Source of the DNA: Cyclospora cayetanensis
Taxonomy: Eukaryota; Apicomplexa; Conoidasida; Eucoccidiorida; Eimeriidae
Direction: 5' to 3'
DNA: 64,000 nucleotides
Assembly: GCF_002999335.1 (NCBI RefSeq)
Contig: NW_020312192.1
Span: 62,001 to 126,000, forward strand
A program made the translations under genes and the position numbers. Below, piece after piece: positions 47,901 to 58,215 of the stretch. The number at the start of each line of letters is the position of its first letter. Position 1 is the first letter of the stretch. The notes below the pieces were generated by a model. It was not told where the DNA came from. It saw only the letters and a program-made list of their open reading frames with translations, and searched no databases.

Positions 47901-49964
47901 TGTGTGCGAGTGGGCATCGTGCGGGTGTTTCTTTGTTACTGCAAATATATCCCCTCGGCTCCGCGTAGACAACAGAATCTGCGTAGGCCGCCTCGACCTC
48001 CACTCCTTTTGCCCTCTCCCTCGTCCCTCCTCATCCCCTTGTGGCAGTGACGACTGATAGCCCTGGTTGTTTTTGCTGGGTTGCACAGAGAGCTGAAACT
48101 TTTTGTCTCTATCATATGTGTACGGTGCTGCTGATCCCTTCGAGGGGCAACTGGTCTCACTTTTAAAATGCCCATGTACCTGTCTTTGGTGTGTGCGTGC
48201 ATGTATATATATATGTGTGTGTTTGTGTTTCTGTTTGCTTGGTTTTTTGTTTGTTTGCGTTCATGCGTACAGTTTTTCAGCCTTTCTGGTGCATTGTTGA
48301 AGCGCGTGGAGTTCCCGTGTCTGTACAGCGTACAGTTCCGTCCTTTGCATGCACCAGCAGCTGCTGCGGCTGCTGAGGCTCAGAAGAATCTTTTGGAGAG
48401 TCTCAAGATCTACGAACCAAACAAAGCACCACTAGCTCCTGGGGCCGAGTGCGCCCCCAAAATCGGCAACTTCTCTTCCACAGGAAGGTCCCTGAGCTCT
48501 TTAACGCAGAGCAAGGTGCATAAGCGCTCTCTCACACTCAAATAATCTCGCTTTGCGATTTTCGCCTCGCAGTGCCGTGGTTCGCTGAAGTAGCACTTGT
48601 GTTTCGAATAAGGATAAAAGGTGGAGTCCATGTGTCGATACGCAAAGTTGCTGAATGTGCTTTCCGAAAAATCATATGTGCAGTCTTGAGTGACATGTGG
48701 CTTCATGACAGATTTGTTGCTTGTCTCACGTACTAATTCTTTTGATCTGCTGGATACTTTTCAGTGGCTATATCCCTGTTCGCCGGAACTGTCGAATAAG
48801 TTTCCCATCTCTATTAGTTGTGTTTGTCTACTGTTTCCTGCGGAAGCAGGCAGGAGCCCCCCCAGGGGCTTATAAGCCCCCAATGGCGCGGACTGCATGC
48901 CCGAGGTTGCCTCCTGGGGCGGCTGAGCCACCAGCTGCTGGTCCTTCGAAGAGCTCAAAGAAAAGGCAGAACCGAAAAAACAAACAAGCTGGTCAAGGAG
49001 ACGGGCAGGCAGATGCGGAGCAGGGAACCCACGCTGAGCAGAAGACTGCTAAAGACCAGGCGCAAACAGCAACGCAAAACGACCAGCAAGAAGGAAAGCC
49101 ACCAGTGGCAACCGCGAGCTCAGAACCGAAAGAAAACGAAGCGAAGGACAGTATAGTGCGTCTTGTATCCCATTCCCAACAAAATGCGACTAAAATAAGA
49201 TAAACGGCCTCCAGTTGAGCTGGAGCAGCTTATGTGCTCGAATCATGCATGACTAGCAGTGGGTCAAACAGAGTGAGCGGTAAAGCAATAATGACATGTT
49301 GAGATTCTGTAGTCTCTCTTCACGCCAGGAATATATAAGAAGGAGGTAGTACTTCAGCTGCCCACTGCACAGCCACTTGCTGCGCAATGTATCGCGTTCA
49401 GACAAGCTATCCGCACATGTAGAATTGCATGTGCATCTCCTTACTTATTTGCCTCTGGGCCAATTCGTATTTGTCTTTCAAAGGCTGAAGAACTTCGCAA
49501 GTCCATCCGTGCAATCAAAAAGAAACTGACGGAAATCGAAAGGCTCAAGGTACAAGTTATGGAGACCTTTATTATATATGTTTTTCCTGTCGTTGCTTGA
49601 CCGTGGTTTCGTTTTTGCTTATCAAGAGCTCCCATTGTTTGCTGTCCGTATACCGTTTTGGCATCATCCTGTTTTGGTGACTTTTCATGAAGTGGCTTTT
49701 GTAGTTTTTGTGTTTAGCGGTGATTTGGGCCTTTTTGCTCCAGCAAAACCATTTTAGTCTAGTGTAGTTTTTGGCTTTTTCCTCGAGCAAAAATGCAGTC
49801 CAAATTATTCATGTATTCTTCTTTGCTCTGTCTTTTGCGATATGCTGTGTCGTTAGGGGAGGAACGACCTGAACGACATGCAAAAGGTGAAGGTTGGTAG
49901 CGAAGAGTCTTTGAGAACTGAGTTATCCAAACTGGAGACGCAGTTAAAGTCCCTCAAAGTCTGA
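44952..49964 (+). CDS. EIF2A: Eukaryotic translation initiation factor 2A (eIF2A)
   Basis: Twelve exons agree in phase: 44952-45272 (5' end uncertain), 45483-45567, 45830-46038, 46372-46794, 47061-47177, 47374-47556, 47890-47982, 48089-48117, 48281-48515, 48850-49155, 49484-49549 and 49857-49964, about 724 residues. eIF2A is a WD-type beta-propeller factor linked to non-canonical initiator tRNA delivery. Landmarks are HVSKFSFSPLGRYL, the YYG-containing segment (SDLTYYGSSALYFL), HASIWSPSTLEFAVCYG, LLLWGGFGNLAGEVEVW, FFVTANISPRLRVDN, GALLKRVEFPCLYSVQF, then PPGAYKPP, equivalent to the family's AYRPP, and a Lys-rich coiled-coil tail (RKSIRAIKKKLTEIERLK). Oddities are an Ala run after FRPLHAP and an exon of only 29 nt. 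There is no in-frame ATG at the 5' end shown; a short upstream exon is likely, or ATG 45129 is used. Confidence 0.92.
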
Positions 49965-51185
49965 TGTTATACCGAATTGTCTATCCAATCATTTCGTTCC
50001 CCCACTCTCCTCGTTCTTCAGTGTAGCAGAGACGAGGAAGAGGTGCCATTGCTTTGGGTGGCTACAACATCGAGCCGGCCACCAAACTTATTTTCCTGAA
50101 TTATTGTTTGCTGCGATTCGCATGGTTGTGTCCCGCAAATTCTACCGATGAAAAAGCAGGGACGATATACAAATGCCTAGATAGAGGCTTTCGTAGTGCA
50201 AATAGTTGATGGCGCTACTGGGGCTCAGAAGCAAACCACTGTTGATGGGCGTATGAGTCTGTCAGGGACTGCCCACCCTACAGCCCACCACTAGCTCTCA
50301 CTTGGTTCTAAAAAGAGGTTCTTAAGGGATAGAGAAATAAATTCATATTCGAGAGAGGACATGTCTGCTCTGCACACTTCAGGGGTGTCCCACATGCCTG
50401 GGAATTCCTGCCCGGCAGTACAAGAGCTGTGAGTTTTCACGCACGAATGTGTCTTCTGTTAGGAACCGTACTCAAACATCTTTGGTTATTGCGGTTATCC
50501 TATAGGACGAACAACATCCCGACAGCTTGACGTAGTCAGCTGCAGCACTAGATCGTTGGAGATCGCGCTGTTCATTGCAAATAGTAATGTTTTGACCTTT
50601 ATTCCTGGCCATTCGGCTTCAAAGAATACTTTCTACAGGTCTGAGGCAAATGAGACGGAGTACATGCGTGCAATTCCACTTCAATATTTTTCGAAGCGAG
50701 CGGTGTTCGTGGGGCTGCACACCGGGGACTCCAGCGGCGCCAAAAGCTGCCCTATTAGGGCATCTTGGTGTATCTTGCAAGTCCTATTAGCGGGAATGAA
50801 CTATTTGATTGAATATCGTATGCTTTCGAGAACAGAGCAGGTAAAACAGCTGCTGCGACCTGATAGCGACTGAAATCCTTCGCGAGGTGGCGCCTTCTGC
50901 AGCAGTTATTGACCGCTTTCTGACTTGATTATAATTTCTACTTTGGGCTTGATGCTATTGCAAAACGTAAATGAACTTATGTCAGTTGGCCGTCCTGAGG
51001 GGCATGAGGAGATGATCAACCTGCAGCTGTGTCCGAAGTAGCAGTGGTTGTGCTTCCATTAAACGCTGTGCAGTTCTCTTCAACAGCATTATTACAAGGC
51101 CCATTTTTCCCTCCGTTATACTCACAAGCGTATTTCTTGTATCCCCTAGTGAAATTTTCCCAAATCGCATCGGTCCCAGGAAAGT
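49965..51185. other. Intergenic, weak ORF at 50556-50873
   Basis: No supported gene. A plus-strand frame at 50556-50873 (105 codons, containing NETEYMRAIPLQYF and RMLSRTEQVKQLL) has plausible composition but starts without an ATG in good context and has no recognised domain. Confidence 0.4.
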
Positions 51186-51404
51186 ATGCGGATGATGGCT
51201 TCCTCCTCTGCTACCGCCCAGCAGAGCCTTTGCAGCAGATGCCACCAATATTTCGACCTGAAGGACCCAAACAATAAATGCTGCTTTCACCCAAAACCCT
51301 ATGTCTGCCGATACCACCCCGAAGGAGAAAGGTACTATGCAGCAGTGGAGGTCAACGAGGCACACAGAGGATGGCACGGAAAATGCTGGTACGTCTTCAT
51401 GTAG
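51186..51404 (+). CDS. Small Cys/His-rich, probably zinc-binding, exon
   Basis: ATG at 51186 (or 51192) opens a frame with a compact Cys/His pattern: CSRCHQYFDLKDPN, then CCFHPKPYVCRYHPEG and GWHGKC. A CxxC followed by C-x2-HP and a Gly-Trp resembles the zinc-binding CHORD-type and related C-YHPG modules seen in eukaryotic signalling proteins, but only about half of such a module is present. A good donor (GCTG|GTACGT at 51389) suggests splicing; an exon from 51439 would be in phase across a 50-nt intron. Unspliced, translation stops at 51404. No partner or pathway can be proposed. Confidence 0.4.
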   Translation: MRMMASSSATAQQSLCSRCHQYFDLKDPNNKCCFHPKPYVCRYHPEGERYYAAVEVNEAHRGWHGKCWYVFM

Positions 51405-51979
51405 ACACCCCTCTGCTGCATTTTGCGTTCTTCTAAAGCAGCAAACCGTTACACATATTATACGACAAGCGTGTCAACGTCTTAATGCAAGGTACGAAGT
51501 GCCCCGCCTAGGAAGTAGTATACAATAGCAGCGCCAACACAATACCCTGGTGAATGAAGGTGCCATGATTCCTCAGGGAGTGCTGTGGAAATGAAGACAA
51601 AACTGCACCAGGCTGCGTATCTGGACATCATATGAAGTACTAGCCCTGTTGTGCAATAGTTCAACGACACAACGTTGGAGCACCCCCGCTAAAGACTATG
51701 CATTGCCTTAAGGCTTTGTCTGCATAAACTGTTTTTGGTCTACGAGTGCATGTGAGCAAACCAACACTTTCCACCTCTTCAAAGAGCTCCTAGAACATGT
51801 ATGAGAACTTAAGCACTGGCGGGGAAGTATCTTAAACTGTCCTTAATCGGTAGCTTCGTAAACGCACGAAGGGGGAAGGGCTGCGCGAACGAAGTGCTGC
51901 CGCTCTTTCACGTGCAAATGCACCCTAAAGGAGAACGGGAGCAGGATAATACAGAATCGTTAACCCCGAGGGGTCGAGA
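51405..51979. other. Spacer 3' of U2 snRNA gene
   Basis: Contains the possible second exon of the Cys/His-rich gene near 51439-51490. Otherwise nothing was recognised. Confidence 0.45.
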
Positions 51980-52169
51980 GGGTACGCCGCTCCCGCCGAC
52001 AGTGCAAGGGCGGGGCAACGCCTGAAGGTGAGCAGAGCAAGCTCTAGACTCATCCCTCCCCAAGCAAAAATTGTTGTGACATTGTTGGATCCAGTTGGAT
52101 CCATATCAGTTGTCACACTGATAAGAACAGATACTACACTTGATCATAGCCAAAAGGCCGAGAAGGTAT
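51980..52169 (-). ncRNA. U2 spliceosomal snRNA
   Basis: About 190 nt on the minus strand. The 5' end reads ATACCTTCTCGGCCTTTTGG and leads to the branch-point recognition element GTAGTAT (52137-52131), then CTGTTCTTATCAG of stem-loop II. An Sm site AATTTTTG lies at 52072-52065. Stem-loop III has AGAGCTTGCTCT, whose AGCTTGCT core matches other U2 RNAs. A GC-rich stem-loop IV (CCGCC/GGCGG around a TTGCACTG-type loop, the U2B'' binding loop) follows, and the RNA ends near GTACCC. Ends are estimated by comparison with known U2 lengths (187-190 nt). It pairs with intron branch points in the U2 snRNP, consistent with the intron-rich genes around it. Confidence 0.95.
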
Positions 52170-52986
52170 GAAGGTTGGGGACTCGACGAAGCAGTACCCC
52201 CACAGGAGATGAACAGCGGATTGTCTTCGGATGACAAAACGGCCCCCTGTCGTCCAAGACCAAACAAGGCTCCTATGCACTTGATAGGAGTTTTAATTCG
52301 TAAACTTTGTAATTGCATTAATATTAGCAAAGTAATTACTATGATAAGGCTCTTTTGCCCGGTAGAGACGACAGAAGAAAGCTGCATGTCACTGACCGCT
52401 GGGATAGCCACGCTGTCACCGTTCGTCCGTGCCATTGTGCTACCCCATGCGCTCTACGCTACGCTCCAATGATATTTCCGTTGTATCGAAATAGCGCACT
52501 ACAGTCGGTTGTACGCGTTATTGTAGCTGCCACGCGAGTTACTGCTGCGTACCACGTATAGCCTCCGTCGCCCTCTACGCGCATGCTCTCCGACTCGGAT
52601 CCATTGCAGAGGAGCAACAACTTGTACGCGCCGACGCAGTTACTGGTGCAGTTTCTGTACCATTTCTCATATGGCTATCGTACCTGCCGCTCTCAAATTT
52701 CCCCTTTCCATCGGAGCTACAAAAGACATGCAGTTTAGATCACCCTGCAGCATGCCGCGTTTGCCGGACCAGTCTCGAAACCCAGCTTAGTTTAATGGAA
52801 ATAAGTGACTGAGGACTACTTGTGGTTTTTCATGCGGAAGCTCCTCCTGGAGGCTCCAGACTGGTCCATTTAAAGCCGCACCTGTGAATGGCTTTACCCT
52901 TCGGATGCATTCCACAACACATGGGAGGAGACAGTGTCTAACCCGTGCGCTTCTGTCTCCACGGCATTTATTTCAAGCACACTGCC
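52170..52986. other. U2 upstream and GalNAc-T promoter region
   Basis: Divergent spacer between U2 snRNA (minus) and the GalNAc-transferase (plus). It should contain the U2 promoter and the transferase 5' UTR. No coding exon was recognised; open frames here lack start and domain evidence. Confidence 0.5.
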
Positions 52987-55900
52987 ATGATGGCGTTTAA
53001 GAGGCTGCTGTGGTCGAGTGTTGACGTCTCTGGCGCCCCTGGCAGCCGATGTAATAACAAGAAACTGTCAAAAACCGCTTTCCTTCAGAAGATCAAACGA
53101 AGGGCGGGGGTCTGGGCTTTCCTCCTCCTCCTGAGCATCTGTATATACAATGTCATCGTGTTCTGTGGTCTGCCTAGACTATTGCCCTTGCCCAACATCT
53201 CTCAGGGCATTGCAGACCGCAGCGCTCTCGTGAAGTTCATAGATGATGCCATATTTGGAGTGGCGCTTCCCCTGGTTCCCAGCCACGACCTATTCGACCA
53301 AGCCGCAGTTATTGTGGGCCCTTATGGTAAGCTGGCCAGAGATTCCTGGTTTTGTGTAAGCAGTGCTGGGGGTTTGGGTGTCTACAAGATCATGGCGGAG
53401 GTTGTTTGCTGCAGGCATGTACAACCGCTTTTGCCTGGGCAGCGAGCGTGTAATCTGCTTGTGCTTTTCTAGCTAAAGAGCCTCTGCAGAGCTTGCAACA
53501 GCCTTGCCTGGTGCTTCCTTTTTATTTTCGTAGATACGGAAGAGTGGTTAGAAGCAACCAACATTTGCTCTAAATGTCTCGGCACAAGTTTACTGTCTCC
53601 CACTTGTCCGTCTTGCCCATACGGATCAGACGCGCAAAAAAATGATTGGTTCGCAATGCTAGGTATTTTTGCACTGGGGCAAATAAATCTGTGCAGGCCT
53701 TTTTGCTGCAGGTCCCGTGAGGGCACCTTATACAAGGAAGATGGCCATGTTGATGCGAAGAATTGTGCAAGACATTTGGCTTGACAGAGAGCCTAAACAA
53801 ACAAGCAACGACTTCTCCATAATCATCAGCGCCAGAAACGAAGAGGTCGGTAGGTGCAGGGGCTGGCCGACGCGTGAACTTTTTGGCCAGTACGGAGGCG
53901 CAGATAAATAGTGAATACCTTATCTATTGGCTTGTCCAGCACCAACCACAGCCTTTTGACCACTTATGAGCTATTGCTTGGTTAGGCCTGACTAGACTGG
54001 CAGTGTCCATGGTTTGCTTGATGGTGCTGATATGAGGGTGCCGCCCGCATCGGCTCATTCCCTTGTACTCTTCTGCACAGAAGTACATTGTAAAGACTTT
54101 GGAATTTTTGTTTAAGAACACCGACTATAAGGCAATAAGAGAAGTTATCATTGTGGACGACGCGAGCACCAAGCCCGTCAAGGATTTGTTGAATGCGGAT
54201 GCATTGGAAGCTCGTGTTCTGGATAAAATTAAAGTCATTCGCTTCGGTAGGAACTGCAGAAGACGTAACAGGATACAAAAGTGATAGGAATCTAATCTGT
54301 TAACATACGCCCTTGCTGTAGGAAAGATCATATGGCTTCACTGTGTGCGTTGATTTGGCGTATACACGTATATCGATACCTACAGGTTATCGTGTCCATA
54401 TCTTACCTCTGTGTTTCTGTGTGCCTCTCTCCCAGATAAGCCTCAGGGCCTTATACGGGCCCGCATTTCTGGCGCGGATTCTGCGTTGAGTGACAATCTC
54501 TTCTTTCTGGATGCGCACTGTAAACCCCGCGCTGGGTGGGAATATCCGCTGTTGCAGCACCTGAAGACGAATTACAGGAGGGTGGCCTGTCCAGTCATTT
54601 ACGTAAGTCTCTTCCCAGTCACTCAAACAGATAGAAGTAGACATAAGGAGCGCGATCCGCAGAGGCAACCTAGAGGAATCACACGTTCCTGCTCATGTAA
54701 AAACAAAGGGCTTCAGGTCACCGATGTGCCCAGTTGCAGCATTTTAAGGCTCTAACGCCGTCCTCTGGAGTCTGAGAAGCTAGCTGATGTGCAATTAGCC
54801 TACATTATTGAGCCCTTACTTTCAGGGTCAGAGTGTGTTGTGGAAATGAAAGAAGAAATAAGCAGTAGCAGAACGAACTAGATTGAGGAAGACAGAAAGA
54901 GAGAGCTCTTGTTTTGGTGCTTCCCAGGATGTGAAGGAGCACAATTGGGACGATGTAGGCACACACGGCTCCAAGATGATGTTCGAATGGACGTTTGAAT
55001 TTGGCTGGTTTGAAGACCTGGAAGAGGAGATTCCTTTGATGTCTGGTGGCATACTGGCTATGACGAAAGAGTGGTGGTTGGAATCTGGTAAGCGTTCGCG
55101 CCATTTGGTTAATGAGTGGCCAACAAATCGCAAGCGAAAAGGAGAAGGCAAAGCTCGATAACAATAACTCGGGGCTGACTCTATACAGATACCACGTTTA
55201 CGCCAATGCAAACCCTCGTCAAGCAGCTGCGTGGCAAGGGCCTTCCTTATTGCTGTGCTTCCCTACTTCTCGTGCCAGGGGCAACTGCATCCCATACGTT
55301 CATGTGCTTGTCTATGTCTGCCTCTGTTTTCTATTTCCGTTGAAAGAGAAGAGGCTTGTAGCGACATCTTCGCCCAGATGTTGCAGTAGCTCGGATGTTT
55401 GGTCCACAACGGCTCGAAGGCTGGCCCTCCCCGTACTGCTTTCAGCCTCCCTTTTTGTTTCACTGTCTGTCTTGGCATTTCTTGGACAGGGAAGTATGAT
55501 CCGGGAATGCTGGAATGGGGAGGAGAGAACCTTGAGCAGTCGATGCGGCTATGGATGTGCGGAGGCGAAATCGTTGTAGACAGACGATCTGAAATAGGCC
55601 ACATCTTCTCCCGGCCTCCGAAGCCCAACCCAGGAAACCGGTTGGTCATCCAGGTATGCCACAGTATTTGGCCAAGTGACAGACAGCCAGTAGCTGACAA
55701 GACGGTCCCTAGTAGGAGCATGGCACCGCTGGGCATGAACGAAGGCTTGCATCACAGCCCCGGCATATGCAAATAGGCTATCGTCCCCCCTAGAGCTTTC
55801 AGAACATCATAGCCGTGGGCCTTGCCTATGAGGTGCTCCGAATTCGCGCTCATGAGATGAACCTTTGGGATAATTTATCATGGGAAATGGATAAATGACC

Positions 55901-57566
55901 ACCCAAGGGAACCATGAAAGAGGGCCCCTGCAAGGTGATCTCAGAATCAAGCACTGGGGGGCAGCTCTGCGACTTGCTACCGACTCTTTTACAGGTGCAG
56001 AAAAATCAGAAACGTGCAGCGAAGGTGTGGTTGGACGAGTATTACTACCTGTTTTACAAGTACCACCCTGAGGCTCGGCCTCATCAGGAGGGCGACATTA
56101 CATCACGACGCCTTCTGCGGTACGAACATCTCACCTGCATGCCTTTCCAGTGGTACGTGGACAAATTTCGGCCCGCATTTGAGCGGAACCTTCTCCTGGA
56201 CCACGATTTCAAACACATCGAACACGGAAATACAGGTAAGGCTAGGAGGGAGGCAACAGAGTTTGTAGAGGATGCTTTCCTCAAAAGTCATCGAGGTTGA
56301 TGAGCTCTTAAGTGGATTTGAAGGATTCTCCAGTGCCTAAAACCTCCAATAAACGTGACATACAAAAGTCCCCATGAAAAAAGGAGAGCAGGATGGAGGG
56401 GTTGAATCGGAGACGGCCCCTCGGGAGGGAGAGCGTGAATGCACTACGGGTGTAATGATACAAGCGTTCACTTCATCTGCACTGTGACAACACACACACG
56501 AAGCAGCCAACAAGGTGTTTGCGTGGAAGTGTGCGGTTTCAATGACCTATTAATTACACTCAACATTATGTCATGCTGAGGGCCACCAAGATGTAGATCC
56601 GAGCAGTCCTTGATTGTCCACCCACGGCTGTTTCGTATTCACCCCCCGTTCCTGTTTCCCTATGCAGTGCTAGGCGTGCTCTCACTCTCCAGATGCGAAT
56701 CATTCTTTTTTGATATCCGGCTACTTGTTTTACATGCAGGTTTGTGCCTCACAGCGGATAGACGCACACAGGGGCATGACCGAGTAAAACTCGAGCGCTG
56801 CGATATTTCCAACCGTGACCAGGTGAGTTATTGCCACGCGCTGCCTTTAGTTTATGCTGTCATATTTGTATCATAGCCCTTTGAGAGGCATTTTACGCGT
56901 GTATTGATGGGCGACCCTAGAACTGCTCTTCCAGCCGCACATGGTCGAACACTGCGATTAGGTGCTGCTGCTGCTGCTGGACCGGCATCTGTTGCTGATT
57001 TAGGTGTACCCGTGCATCACTTACTCCCAATCTTTATCCTACTTCTTGTGTGCATCGTGCAGCATTGGCAAGTGGTAAGTGGTAACCGGATGCTTCAGAA
57101 CCGGGGAGTCCGCAAGTGCTTGGACGCCGCGTCATATAAGGACCCTTCTCCCATACTCTACATGTGCGACTGGTCCGGCGTCATCAGACGAGTAAACACC
57201 AACCAATTCTGGCAGTGGGATGCCAGCACAGGCATCGACGACGTAGAGGCCACCGGCAGAATCTTTGTCTATGACGAGTACTGGAGTCAGTCTCTCACAG
57301 GCGCTGATATCTTCCCCCTACAGCGTAGCCACCTGGAGGGGCCTCAAGCCAAGTGTCTCGCGGCAGAGGAAACACAAGGAAGCCGGGGGCCTCTTGTCTT
57401 CATAAGGCCCTGCCCAGGTGTGCAGACGGGCAGGGAGGACCCCATGAGGTTTATTCCAAAGTGGGTCCGGGCGCCTCTCTCCACACGATTCGGAAAGAGA
57501 ACACTGAACGACGCAGAAAAAGTCACAGACCAGGCAGCGTTAAACTACCTCAAGAGCAGCTTTTAA
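52987..57566 (+). CDS. Polypeptide N-acetylgalactosaminyltransferase with ricin-type lectin tail
   Basis: Nine phase-consistent exons: 52987-53326, 53712-53845, 54081-54246, 54436-54602, 54928-55087, 55490-55653, 55995-56235, 56740-56822 and 57063-57566, giving 652 residues. It starts mucin-type O-glycosylation by moving GalNAc from UDP-GalNAc to Ser/Thr in the Golgi. Residues 41-62 form a type II membrane anchor after a basic N-terminus. The GT-A domain shows [31 protein letters not shown], the metal-binding [27 protein letters not shown] and the family signature [13 protein letters not shown]...RLWMCGG. A beta-trefoil lectin follows, with [26 protein letters not shown] and FWQWD. The domain order matches animal and Toxoplasma GalNAc-Ts. 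The donor at 53846 (GTCGGT) is weaker than the others but is needed for phase. Confidence 0.93.
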
Positions 57567-58215
57567 TGCCGACGATGGAGCGGATGATTTCTGCGAGTGG
57601 CGAAAGCAAAGGGAATTCTAGGTAGGGGAGGGAATGAAGAAGGAACAGGGACAAGGGGGTGAGCCGGCGATAGCTTGTCTATTTGCCGTGGAGCTTGTGC
57701 AGCGCTTCTGCTAAGCTCGTCAGCTACCAGCCAATGCTTTTCGTTTCCCTAACCATACCCTTGTATGTACAGTCTGCTATTAAGCAGCGACATGCCATAG
57801 GGAACGCAAACAAAGTTAAACGGGAGTAGAAAACGTGGTTGGATGCCTTTAGTAGGAATCAAAAAAAACATGAGAGGATCAAGAAGTGGGGGCCAGTAGC
57901 TGGCCTACATAATGTACCTGCGGCACTGCAGAAGATGCCTATAAGAGAACATTGTTTCTACTTCCAGTGGAACTGCCAGGCAAGGCAGAACAGAGTTAGC
58001 GACTGCCTTTCAAGTCCTATGTTCACACGGTGGATATTCATATCAGTTGGCCGAATGCTCCTTCTCATGGTGTTGTCACTCGCTTTAATTTAAGCAGTTC
58101 GTACATGGAAAAATTCGTCCTGAAGGTCAGAGGCAACATCGGCCACAGTAAAGCCTCCTCGGGTGCACACAGTGCACGACTCTTTGCAGTCCCGCAATCA
58201 CAGCAAATGGTACCT
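57567..58215. other. Intergenic between convergent genes
   Basis: Two 3' ends face each other here. Short frames only; nothing recognised. Confidence 0.6.
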
